Below, in pieces: positions 7,328-13,300 of a stretch of DNA of 14,063 nucleotides (position 1 is the first letter of the stretch; each line of letters begins with the position of its first letter). Made by a program: the position numbers and the translations under genes. The stretch spans positions 1 to 14,063 of the forward strand of contig JBEGQV010000150.1 in the NCBI GenBank assembly GCA_041180785.1, written 5' to 3'. The notes below the pieces were generated by a model that saw only the letters and a program-made list of their open reading frames with translations, made no database searches and had not been told where the DNA came from. The stretch comes from Sandaracinomonas sp041180785 (lineage in GTDB: Bacteria > Bacteroidota > Bacteroidia > Cytophagales > Spirosomataceae).

Positions 7328-8524
7328 ATGAGCAAAACGATGAAACATCAAATTTTAATTATTGGTGGCGGAAATGCAGGTATATCACTTGCATCCCAAT
7401 TATTGAAAAAAGACGATAGTCTAGATATCGCTATTGTTGAACCTTCTGATAAACATTATTATCAGCCTGCCTGGACCTTAGTTGGCGGTGGAGAATTTGA
7501 TATACATGACACCGTTCGTCAAGAAAGTTCGGTGATGCCACAAGGTGTTCAATGGATTAAAGAATACTGTGACTCATTTCAACCAGAAAGCAATCAAGTG
7601 ACTCTGAAAAATGGACAACAGATTACGTATGACTACTTAATTGTCGCTCCGGGTATTCAATTAAATTGGTCGGCAATAAAAGGTTTACCAGAAACATTGG
7701 GTAAAAATGGGGTTTGTAGTAACTATAGTTTTGAAATTGCACCTTATACATGGGAGTGTATTCAACAAACAAAAAATGGCAAAGCCATTTTTACCAATCC
7801 ACCAACTCCTATAAAATGCGGTGGTGCTCCACAGAAAATTATGTACTTGGCAGCCGATTATTTCAAAAAGCATAAGTCAAATAACCAAGTAGAATTTTGG
7901 TCGGGTGGAACACGTGTTTTTGGTGTTGAGAAATATGAAAAAACCTTAAAGAAGGTAATTGCCAATTACGGTATTCAAACCCAGTTTTTTGTACGATTAG
8001 ATGAAATTGATGGTCCGAATAAAAAAGCAAAATTTGTAGGTATAGGGGAAGCAAATAAAGAGCAAACTTATTGGGTAGATTATGATATGATTCATGTAAC
8101 ACCACCACAATCCGCCCCAGATTTCGTAAAGAATAGTCCGTTAGCAAATGCCGCAGGCTGGGTAGATGTGAATATTCATACGTTGCAGCACAATAAATAT
8201 GCCAATATTTTCTCCTGTGGGGATGCAGCTGGACTACCTGTTTCTCGTACAGGAGCCGCTATCCGAAAACAAGCGCCAGTGCTTGTGAAAAACTTATTGG
8301 ATGTATTACAAGGTCAAAAAGCAACGAGTGATTACAACGGTTATTCTTCCTGTCCAATCATCACCGGCTATGGCAAACTCGTTTTAGCCGAATTCGATTA
8401 CAATAATCAACCTACAGAAACATTCCCATTTGATCAATCGAAAGAAAGGTATAGCATGTATTTCTTGAAAAAATATATTTTACCCTTCTTATATTGGACG
8501 CAGATTTTGCCAGGAAGGATGTAA
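7328..8524 (+). CDS. sqr: Sulfide:quinone oxidoreductase, type II (SQOR-like)
   Basis: 398 aa. FAD-binding Rossmann motif IIGGGNAGIS (11-20), YYQPAWTLVGGG (44-55), a second FAD region YDYLIVAPGIQLNW (101-114), and the C-terminal FAD motif FSCGDAAGLPVSRTGAA (296-311). The two redox Cys of eukaryotic/type II SQR are present: C164 in PIKCGGAPQKIMYL and C342 in SSCPIITGYGKLVLAEFDY. The extreme C-terminus (YFLKKYILPFLYW) is an amphipathic membrane-docking segment as in SQOR. The enzyme oxidises sulfide to sulfane sulfur (polysulfide or an acceptor persulfide) and reduces quinone at the inner membrane. ATG at 7328 or 7340 are both possible. Divergent from the TsdA-like cytochrome. It is followed after 23 bp by a methyltransferase on the same strand. 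Confidence 0.93.
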   Translation: MSKTMKHQILIIGGGNAGISLASQLLKKDDSLDIAIVEPSDKHYYQPAWTLVGGGEFDIHDTVRQESSVMPQGVQWIKEYCDSFQPESNQVTLKNGQQITYDYLIVAPGIQLNWSAIKGLPETLGKNGVCSNYSFEIAPYTWECIQQTKNGKAIFTNPPTPIKCGGAPQKIMYLAADYFKKHKSNNQVEFWSGGTRVFGVEKYEKTLKKVIANYGIQTQFFVRLDEIDGPNKKAKFVGIGEANKEQTYWVDYDMIHVTPPQSAPDFVKNSPLANAAGWVDVNIHTLQHNKYANIFSCGDAAGLPVSRTGAAIRKQAPVLVKNLLDVLQGQKATSDYNGYSSCPIITGYGKLVLAEFDYNNQPTETFPFDQSKERYSMYFLKKYILPFLYWTQILPGRM

Positions 8525-8551
8525 TTATGGGTTTTGAGTTATGAGTTATGT
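8525..8551 (+). repeat. Short GTTATGR heptamer array supplying a start codon
   Basis: TTATGG, GTTTTGA, GTTATGA and GTTATGT fill the whole 23-bp space between SQR and the methyltransferase. The methyltransferase ATG (8548-8550) is the ATG of the last unit. Same family as the arrays at 9133-9211 and 13234-13300. Confidence 0.7.
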
Positions 8552-9132
8552 GGAACGAAAAATATCAAAAAACTGAATTTCAATACGGCACAAAGCCGAA
8601 TGATTATATTAAACAACAATTGGATGGATTGCCAGTTGGAAGAATTTTAGTTCCGGCAGCTGGCGAGGGTCGAGATGCGGTATATGCTGCACAATTGGGC
8701 TGGGAAGTTTATGCCTTTGATTCAAGCGAAAGAGCGCTAGATAAAGCGTTAAAATTAGCAAGTGAACATAAAGTTCAAATCCATTTTACCTGTGAAGACG
8801 CAACAAAAGTGCAGTATCCGATAACATCATTTGATGCTATTGTATTAACGTATTTTCATTTGCCGGCAGAACTCCGAAAAACCTTTCATCAACAATGTAT
8901 CAAATGGTTAAAACCGGGAGGAGTAATCATCTTAGAAGGTTTTCATAAAAATCAATTAGGGAACACCTCTGGTGGACCCAAAGATATCAATTGGTTGTTT
9001 GATACCAAAACCCTTCAAGAAGACTTTAATGACCTTCAATTTCTTGAATTAGTGGAGAAACAAAGAATCTTAGACGAAGGACCTTTGCATCAAGGATTGG
9101 CTGAGGTGGTGCAGATGTGTGGTAGGAAATGA
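8548..9132 (+). CDS. Class I SAM-dependent methyltransferase (TehB/TPMT-like group)
   Basis: 194 aa. The start MWNEKYQKTEFQYGTKPNDY is the usual N-terminus of this family, so the ATG within the repeat is real. SAM motif I is RILVPAAGEGRDAVYAA (32-48), with the acidic post-I residue in YAFDSS (D59). Motif II/III region: FDAIVLTYFHLP and WLKPGGVIILEGF. Related small methyltransferases act on tellurite, thiols, thiopurines or other small nucleophiles. Position directly after SQR makes sulfide or a small thiol a possible substrate, but nothing in the sequence proves it. Stop TGA lies at the edge of the next repeat array. Confidence 0.85.
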   Translation: MWNEKYQKTEFQYGTKPNDYIKQQLDGLPVGRILVPAAGEGRDAVYAAQLGWEVYAFDSSERALDKALKLASEHKVQIHFTCEDATKVQYPITSFDAIVLTYFHLPAELRKTFHQQCIKWLKPGGVIILEGFHKNQLGNTSGGPKDINWLFDTKTLQEDFNDLQFLELVEKQRILDEGPLHQGLAEVVQMCGRK

Positions 9133-9211
9133 GTTAAATGTTATGGGTTATGAGTTTTGAATTAATGTGGTTAAATTTATATCACATAACCCATAACACA
9201 TAACTCATAAC
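9133..9211. repeat. Facing GTTATGR heptamer arrays with a 13-bp perfect stem
   Basis: Left units: GTTAAAT, GTTATGG, GTTATGA, GTTTTGA (9133-9160). Right inverted units: ACATAAC, CCATAAC, ACATAAC, TCATAAC (9184-9211). GTTATGGGTTATG (9140-9152) pairs perfectly with CATAACCCATAAC (9185-9197), leaving a loop of 32 nt. It fills the space between the methyltransferase and glycosyltransferase genes, which are co-directional. It may therefore act as a terminator or mRNA-end stabiliser rather than a convergent terminator. Confidence 0.75.
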
Positions 9212-9219
9212 CTATATCA

Positions 9220-10131
9220 ATGAACATCCTCATCGTCCATGATCAAAAATTACCTGTTTTTACTTATGGTGGAACAGAACGAGTGATATGGTCTTTGGCG
9301 AAGGAGTTACATGCCATGGGGCATCAGGTTTCCTTTTTATTACCCAAAGGTTCGAGTTGTGATTTTGCAAGTGTTTATGTTTGGGATCCAACAAGAGATA
9401 TCAATGAGCAAATTCCAGATCATATAGATGTAGTCCATTTTCAAAAAGATCCTGGAGTTGAAATTAAAAAGCCTTTTGTCGTGACCATTCATGGGAATGG
9501 CAATGAGCATAAATACATTCCTTCTAATTATATTTTTGTTTCAAAAGATCATGCAGCCCGACACGGCTCAGAAAATTTTGTGTATAATGGTTTAGATTGG
9601 GATGATTATGCCAAGCCTAATTTTAACATCAAACGAACACATTTTCATTTTTTAGGAAATGCTGCCTGGCGTGTCAAGAACATAAAAGGGGCTATTGACA
9701 TCATCAAACAAACGCCAAAAGAAGAATTAGCGGTTTTAGGTGGTGTTCGTTTTAATGTTAAAATGGGAATTCGTTTTACCTTTAGTCCACGTGTGAAATT
9801 TTATGGAATGGTAGGTGGACAACATAAATTTGAATTATTAAATCACTCAAAAGGACTTATTTTTCCTGTTTTATGGCCAGAACCATTTGGTTTAGCCATC
9901 ACAGAAAGCCTTTTTTATGGTTGTCCTGTTTTCGGTACACCTAATGGATCACTTCCAGAATTAATTTCATCTGAATATGGCTACTTATCTCATGATCCAG
10001 CTGATTTAGTAGAAGCCATCGCTCATGTCGACTCATATGACCGCAAAAAGTGTCATGAATACGCACGTGATGTGTTTAATTCAAGAGTCATGGCAGAAAA
10101 GTATTATGCTAAGTACTTAGTGAGCCAGTGA
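9220..10131 (+). CDS. GT4-family glycosyltransferase (GT-B fold)
   Basis: 303 aa. The N-terminal Rossmann domain starts MNILIVHDQKLPVFTYGGTE, with the GGTERV nucleotide-sugar/acceptor loop typical of GT4. The C-terminal domain has LGNAAWRVKN (the usual K motif region) and PEPFGLAITESLFYGCPVFG, matching the EPFGLxxxE (EX7E) retaining GT4 signature, then GSLPELI. It is shorter than average (about 350-400 aa), with a compact C-terminal domain, but the core motifs are intact. Cytoplasmic; donor and acceptor unknown. It shows no functional link to the sulfur genes around it, and the hairpin array upstream may separate its transcription from sqr. The last codons (VSQ and the stop) are part of an inverted repeat. 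Confidence 0.85.
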   Translation: MNILIVHDQKLPVFTYGGTERVIWSLAKELHAMGHQVSFLLPKGSSCDFASVYVWDPTRDINEQIPDHIDVVHFQKDPGVEIKKPFVVTIHGNGNEHKYIPSNYIFVSKDHAARHGSENFVYNGLDWDDYAKPNFNIKRTHFHFLGNAAWRVKNIKGAIDIIKQTPKEELAVLGGVRFNVKMGIRFTFSPRVKFYGMVGGQHKFELLNHSKGLIFPVLWPEPFGLAITESLFYGCPVFGTPNGSLPELISSEYGYLSHDPADLVEAIAHVDSYDRKKCHEYARDVFNSRVMAEKYYAKYLVSQ

Positions 10132-10173
10132 GCTCACTTTGCTCACTAGCTCACTTTGCTCACTGGCTCACTA
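10118..10173. repeat. GCTCACTnn tandem repeat with 16-bp perfect inverted ends, probable bidirectional terminator
   Basis: TAGTGAGCCAGTGAGC (10118-10133) is the exact reverse complement of GCTCACTGGCTCACTA (10158-10173), with a 24-nt loop made of further GCTCACT units. It lies between the converging glycosyltransferase (stop TGA 10129-10131, inside the left arm) and the DsrE-like gene (stop at 10177-10175, just beyond the right arm). Same unit family as 13927-13968. Confidence 0.8.
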
Positions 10174-10174
10174 G

Positions 10175-10582
10175 TTAATACTTCAAATACGCCCAACCTG
10201 CTTCTTGTTTCAATACCACTTCTGCAACACCAGAGGGTACGGTACCCGATTGAGGTAGTAAGGTTGAACGATCAATTTTACGTTCACGAATGGTATTTTC
10301 ACAGGCTTTAAAAAGCACTCCCGTTGCTGCCAATTCAGCAATTTTAGCTTTTTGAGTTGATTTTCCTTCAATCAGTAAGCTGATTCCACTTCCATGAGCT
10401 ACCACTTCAACTTGTGTATTTGCTCCTAAAGCTGTTTGTAGATTAGAGATATTTCGTACGACACCGTGCCAAACAAGTGTGTCGCTTGTATTCACTTGCA
10501 CCACTACTTTATGTGTTGGATTTTGTCCCCAAGCAAATGTTGCTAAGGAAACCAATAGCATGCTTAAAAAGAATTTTTTCAT
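10175..10582 (-). CDS. Secreted DsrE/DsrF-like sulfurtransferase-fold protein
   Basis: 135 aa. Signal peptide 1-19 (cleavage near AWG|Q). The mature part has the DsrE-like pattern: HKVVVQVNTSDTLVWHGVVR, NISNLQTALG, VEVVAHGSGISLL, and the conserved single Cys in FKACENTIRE (C94), then AEVVLKQEAGWAYLKY. In cytoplasmic DsrE/TusD proteins the conserved Cys carries a persulfide. In exported family members the function is less clear, but the Cys is in the same place. Divergent from the rhodanese-thioredoxin operon with a shared Crp/Fnr-like operator between them, consistent with periplasmic sulfane-sulfur binding. Activity not demonstrated. Confidence 0.83.
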   Translation of the reverse strand: MKKFFLSMLLVSLATFAWGQNPTHKVVVQVNTSDTLVWHGVVRNISNLQTALGANTQVEVVAHGSGISLLIEGKSTQKAKIAELAATGVLFKACENTIRERKIDRSTLLPQSGTVPSGVAEVVLKQEAGWAYLKY

Positions 10583-10620
10583 AGGTATTTTTATTTTAAC
10601 GAATCTACAAATTATTCCTG

Positions 10621-10628
10621 TAAAATTA
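10621..10628 (-). promoter_or_regulatory. Possible -7 box for the DsrE-like gene
   Basis: Minus-strand TAATTTTA, starting 27.5 bp from the centre of the operator at 10649-10662. This is 2 bp closer than in the three other arrangements, so the match is weaker. It would give a leader of about 30 nt before the ATG at 10582. Confidence 0.35.
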
Positions 10629-10648
10629 GAATAGGGTGGAACGGATAA

Positions 10649-10662
10649 GAGACATTTGTCAC
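10649..10662. promoter_or_regulatory. Second Crp/Fnr-like operator between dsrE-like and rhodanese genes
   Basis: GAGACATTTGTCAC differs at two positions from the core GTGACAATTGTCAC of the perfect palindrome at 7267-7286. It is centred at 10655.5, exactly 29.5 bp before the first base of TACCTTTG (10685-10692). For a start site about 6-7 bp after the -7 box, the centre would be near -43, close to the class II activator position. Confidence 0.6.
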
Positions 10663-10684
10663 GTATTGATGAACCAATCCTAGC

Positions 10685-10692
10685 TACCTTTG
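10685..10692 (+). promoter_or_regulatory. -7 box of the rhodanese-thioredoxin operon
   Basis: TACCTTTG is an exact match to the Bacteroidota TAnnTTTG element, 20 bp before the rhodanese ATG (10713). No -33 TTTG is at a standard spacing. An upstream TTTG lies inside the operator, which fits a promoter that needs an activator. Confidence 0.55.
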
Positions 10693-10712
10693 TGTTATTA
10701 AAACAAAATAAT

Positions 10713-11015
10713 ATGTTTGGATTACTAAAAAAAATACTAGGCTTTGGCCCTTCAGTGGATTTGAAAGAATTGATTCGTCAAGGTGCAAAAATTGTGGATG
10801 TGCGCACAGCAGCTGAGTTTAAACAAGGAAATGTAAAAGGTTCAATTAATTTACCTTTACAAACCCTCGGTTCAAATGTAAGTACATTAAAAAAAGACGA
10901 TGTAATCATTACTTGCTGTGCATCAGGAATGCGTAGTGGAGCAGCAAAACGGTTGTTAAAAAGTCAAGGATATACCAATGTACACAACGGAGGAACTTGG
11001 ATGAATCTTAGGTAA
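10713..11015 (+). CDS. Single-domain cytoplasmic rhodanese
   Basis: 100 aa from ATG 10713. The frame is open upstream to a TTG at 10656, but that would overlap the operator and -7 box, so the internal ATG is the real start. Rhodanese signatures: IVDVRTAAEFKQGNVKGSIN (27-46) and active-site loop ITCCASGMRS (66-75), with C69 as the persulfide-forming Cys in the CxxGxRS loop. Ends HNGGTWMNLR. No signal peptide, only a short hydrophobic start (MFGLLKKILGFG) that may loosely attach to the membrane. Transfers sulfane sulfur to thiols or cyanide-like acceptors. First gene of a three-gene unit with thioredoxin 23 bp downstream. Confidence 0.9.
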   Translation: MFGLLKKILGFGPSVDLKELIRQGAKIVDVRTAAEFKQGNVKGSINLPLQTLGSNVSTLKKDDVIITCCASGMRSGAAKRLLKSQGYTNVHNGGTWMNLR

Positions 11016-11038
11016 TTGTTAATGGTAAATTATTAATT

Positions 11039-11335
11039 ATGGGAAATTTTAAAGAATTAATTCAATCAGATAAGCCTGTTTTAGTTGATTTTTCGGCTGA
11101 ATGGTGTGGACCATGTAAGCAATTAGCACCAATATTAGAGCAAGTGAAATCGCGTGTAGGAGATGCTGCAAAAATTATAAAAATTGACGTTGATCGCAAT
11201 CGAAAAGTGGCAGATCAATTTCAAATTCGATCAGTACCAACGATGATTTTATTTAAGGATGGGAAATCTGTTTGGCGACAATCAGGCGTTCAACCTGCGC
11301 ATGTATTGGAGAATTTAATCAAACAATATTCGTAA
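11039..11335 (+). CDS. Cytoplasmic thioredoxin
   Basis: 98 aa. Classical thioredoxin with FSAEWCGPCKQLAPILE (active site W22-C23-G-P-C26-K27), IDVDRNRKVADQF, and cis-Pro in SVPTMILFKDGK. No signal peptide. Second gene of the unit. Probably reduces persulfide on the adjacent rhodanese or releases sulfide from it. The active-site block WCGPCKQLAPILE is identical to that in the next gene's thioredoxin domain, suggesting duplication. Confidence 0.93.
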   Translation: MGNFKELIQSDKPVLVDFSAEWCGPCKQLAPILEQVKSRVGDAAKIIKIDVDRNRKVADQFQIRSVPTMILFKDGKSVWRQSGVQPAHVLENLIKQYS

Positions 11336-11343
11336 TTTCGGAG

Positions 11344-12039
11344 ATGAAAAAAATTATTTTGTTAATTGCCTTGACAGGCATTTTAAATGCTTGTTCAAAA
11401 ACTGGAGAAGGATTACAGAATTTTGATGCCAGCACATTTAATGAAACATTTAAATCGAGCGAGAGCAAGCAATTAATTGACGTTCGGACAAGTGATGAGT
11501 TTGTACAAGGACACATTGAAGGTGCGATCAATGCCGATGTTAATTTACCGTCCTTTGGAGAAGAAATTTCCAAATTAGATAAAAATAAAGCTGTTTTTGT
11601 ATATTGTTTATCTGGAGGTAGATCTTTATCAGCTGCTCAGCAATTAAAGGAGTTAGGATTTAAGGAAGTTATCAATTTGGAAGGTGGTATTCTTGCTTGG
11701 AATGCAGCGCAATTACCGCTAACGCAATCTAGTGCTTCTCAACCGCAAAGTAAAGGAATGACTTTAGCTGAATATCAAGCTTTAGTAAAAGGGAAAAAAT
11801 CAGTTATTGTAGATTTCAATGCAGTTTGGTGTGGACCTTGCAAGCAATTGGCCCCCATTTTAGAGGAGTTTGTGAAGCAACAAAATGGGAAAGTGGAATT
11901 GATTAAAATTGATGTGGATCAAAATCAAGAATTAGCGGAAGCCTTAAAAATCGAAGCAATTCCTTACGTAGAGCGTTATGAAAATGGAAATTTAACTTGG
12001 AAGAAATTAGGTTTATTTCCTGCTAGTGAATTAAAATAA
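11344..12039 (+). CDS. Lipoprotein rhodanese-thioredoxin fusion
   Basis: 231 aa from ATG 11344, 8 bp after the thioredoxin stop. The longer open frame from 11272 overlaps thioredoxin and is not credible. Signal with lipobox ILNAC (C17) places it in the periplasm, membrane-anchored. Rhodanese domain about 27-125: LIDVRTSDEFVQGHIEGAIN, active-site loop YCLSGGRS (C88), LEGGILAWN. A Ser/Gln-rich linker follows (127-138). Thioredoxin domain about 139-231: DFNAVWCGPCKQLAPILEEF (C163/C166), IKIDVDQNQELAEAL, cis-Pro in AIPY, with a shorter C-terminus than usual. The gene repeats, in the periplasm, the two activities encoded separately just upstream. It overlaps the converging SRAP gene by 9 bp. Confidence 0.9.
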   Translation: MKKIILLIALTGILNACSKTGEGLQNFDASTFNETFKSSESKQLIDVRTSDEFVQGHIEGAINADVNLPSFGEEISKLDKNKAVFVYCLSGGRSLSAAQQLKELGFKEVINLEGGILAWNAAQLPLTQSSASQPQSKGMTLAEYQALVKGKKSVIVDFNAVWCGPCKQLAPILEEFVKQQNGKVELIKIDVDQNQELAEALKIEAIPYVERYENGNLTWKKLGLFPASELK

Positions 12040-12693
12040 TTGTAGTTGATTGGTTGTGGGTGTTACCTTTTGTGCGCTCATTTTTTGAGAAGGCAAGGGT
12101 TTAAGAAAAGATTTAATTTTTTCAATTGACATGCCTTGTATCCATTCTTTTTCATTTTCTAAAGGAAGGATTAATGGCATTCTTTTTTTTGTATTGTGGA
12201 TTTCTTCCATTAATTCATTGGCAGGTGTAGTAATAATTGAAAAACTTGCTTGCACGTTTTTCGTTTTTGGATTGTTCCAAATAGCATAAATACCAGCTAG
12301 GGCAAATGGGCCTTCATCTTTTAAACAGATTTTATATTCAAATTTTTCTTTTCCCACATGCTGCCATTCAAAAAATCCGTCAACTAATATTAGACAACGT
12401 TGTTTTAGGATAGAAGGTTCAAAGGAAGCCTTATCAAAAATTGTTTCTGATTTGGCATTGAGTGTTTTTAAGGGAAGCTCTCTTGCTTGTAACTCGTTGG
12501 CCCAAGATGGGATAAGTCCCCAAGGGATTAGTTGAATATCATTCGGTTTTCCTTGTGTAATAACGGGAAGAGCAACTTGGGTAAAGCCTGATTGTTTTCC
12601 TTTTGTCAACAAGGATTCTTCAAATTTAGCCTGAGCTTCAAATCTTTTTTCAAGTGCTTTTTTTGAACTTTGTTGATCTGTATAATAACACAT
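12031..12693 (-). CDS. SRAP domain protein (HMCES/YedK-like abasic-site shield)
   Basis: 220 aa, beginning MCYYTDQ. Cys2 becomes the N-terminal catalytic residue after Met removal and forms a thiazolidine DNA-protein crosslink at abasic sites in ssDNA. Conserved partners are visible: N79 in LNAKSETIF, E109 in LVDGFFEWQH, H166 in IHNTKKRMPLIL. IPWGLIPSWA and FALAGIYAIW also fit. Length matches bacterial YedK (about 220). Its 3' end overlaps the end of the rhodanese-thioredoxin gene by 9 bp. Divergent from msrB across 48 bp. Confidence 0.93.
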   Translation of the reverse strand: MCYYTDQQSSKKALEKRFEAQAKFEESLLTKGKQSGFTQVALPVITQGKPNDIQLIPWGLIPSWANELQARELPLKTLNAKSETIFDKASFEPSILKQRCLILVDGFFEWQHVGKEKFEYKICLKDEGPFALAGIYAIWNNPKTKNVQASFSIITTPANELMEEIHNTKKRMPLILPLENEKEWIQGMSIEKIKSFLKPLPSQKMSAQKVTPTTNQLQLF

Positions 12694-12721
12694 TGAACTT
12701 TTTCGTTAGATAAGTTGTTAT

Positions 12722-12729
12722 CAAAATTA
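12722..12729 (-). promoter_or_regulatory. Likely -7 box of the SRAP gene
   Basis: CAAAATTA on the plus strand reads TAATTTTG on the minus strand, an exact TAnnTTTG match 28 bp upstream of the ATG (12693). An imperfect dyad GATAA-GTTG-TTATC (12709-12722) lies just downstream, around the expected start site, and might be an operator. Confidence 0.45.
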
Positions 12730-12741
12730 AAGTTTAAAAAA

Positions 12742-13224
12742 ATGAAAACCTTACGTAAACTAGGAATAATTTTTTTTACCGTTATTAGTCTGCAAGCCTG
12801 TGGACAAACCAACTCAAAATCTTCACCTAAAATGGAAAATATCCCGACTTCTGAAGCCGAATGGAAAGCAAAGTTAAGTCAAGAAGAATATTACATTTTA
12901 CGTCAAAAAGGGACAGAAAGACCCTATACTGGTAAATTTTTAATGCACAAGGAGCATGGATTTTATACCTGTAGAGGTTGTGGAGCTAAATTATTTGCTT
13001 CAGATTCAAAATTCGATTCTCATTGTGGCTGGCCAAGTTTTGACAAAGAATTAAAAAAAGGGGTGATCAAAGAAACACGTGATTTATCGCTTGGAATGAT
13101 TCGAACTGAAATTACTTGCGCAAAATGTGGAAGCCATTTAGGACATGTCTTCGATGATGGTCCGACTGATACAGGTTTGCGCTATTGTGTGAATTCTGTT
13201 TCCCTAGGATTTGAGAAGGAATAG
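12742..13224 (+). CDS. msrB: Lipoprotein methionine-R-sulfoxide reductase B
   Basis: 160 aa from ATG 12742. An in-frame ATG at 12715 would add nine residues before the signal and is less likely. Signal with lipobox SLQAC (C20), so the enzyme is periplasmic. MsrB core: FYTCRGCGAKLFASDSKFDS (zinc C77/C80), HCGWPSF (94-100), ITCAKCGSHLGHVFDDG (zinc C126/C129), and catalytic GLRYCVNSVSL (C149). Reduces methionine-R-sulfoxide in exported proteins using thioredoxin-type reductants. The periplasmic thioredoxin domain encoded two genes upstream is a possible electron donor, though it is not co-transcribed. Confidence 0.94.
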   Translation: MKTLRKLGIIFFTVISLQACGQTNSKSSPKMENIPTSEAEWKAKLSQEEYYILRQKGTERPYTGKFLMHKEHGFYTCRGCGAKLFASDSKFDSHCGWPSFDKELKKGVIKETRDLSLGMIRTEITCAKCGSHLGHVFDDGPTDTGLRYCVNSVSLGFEKE

Positions 13225-13233
13225 TGGTTTGAA

Positions 13234-13300
13234 GTTATGGGTTATGAGTTATGGGTTATGGGTTATGAGTTATGGGTTATGAGTTATAGGTTATAGGTTA
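13234..13300 (+). repeat. GTTATGR heptamer array, nine direct units
   Basis: Nine full 7-bp units plus a partial: GTTATGG, GTTATGA, GTTATGG, GTTATGG, GTTATGA, GTTATGG, GTTATGA, GTTATAG, GTTATAG, GTTA. It fills the space between the converging msrB and YitT-family genes, and the YitT stop (13300-13298) is in the last partial unit. Unlike the arrays at 9133 and 6142 there is no inverted partner array. Confidence 0.85.

Noticed and set aside
10656..10712. Upstream extension of the rhodanese frame from TTG 10656
   Set aside because: It would overlap the operator and the TACCTTTG promoter box, and the extra residues do not look like rhodanese.
11272..11343. Upstream extension of the rhodanese-thioredoxin fusion
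   Set aside because: It runs through the thioredoxin gene in another frame and would hide the lipoprotein signal that begins at 11344.
13234..13300. CRISPR array or telomere-like repeat
   Set aside because: Units are 7 bp with no spacers, and the array is internal between two genes, so neither applies.
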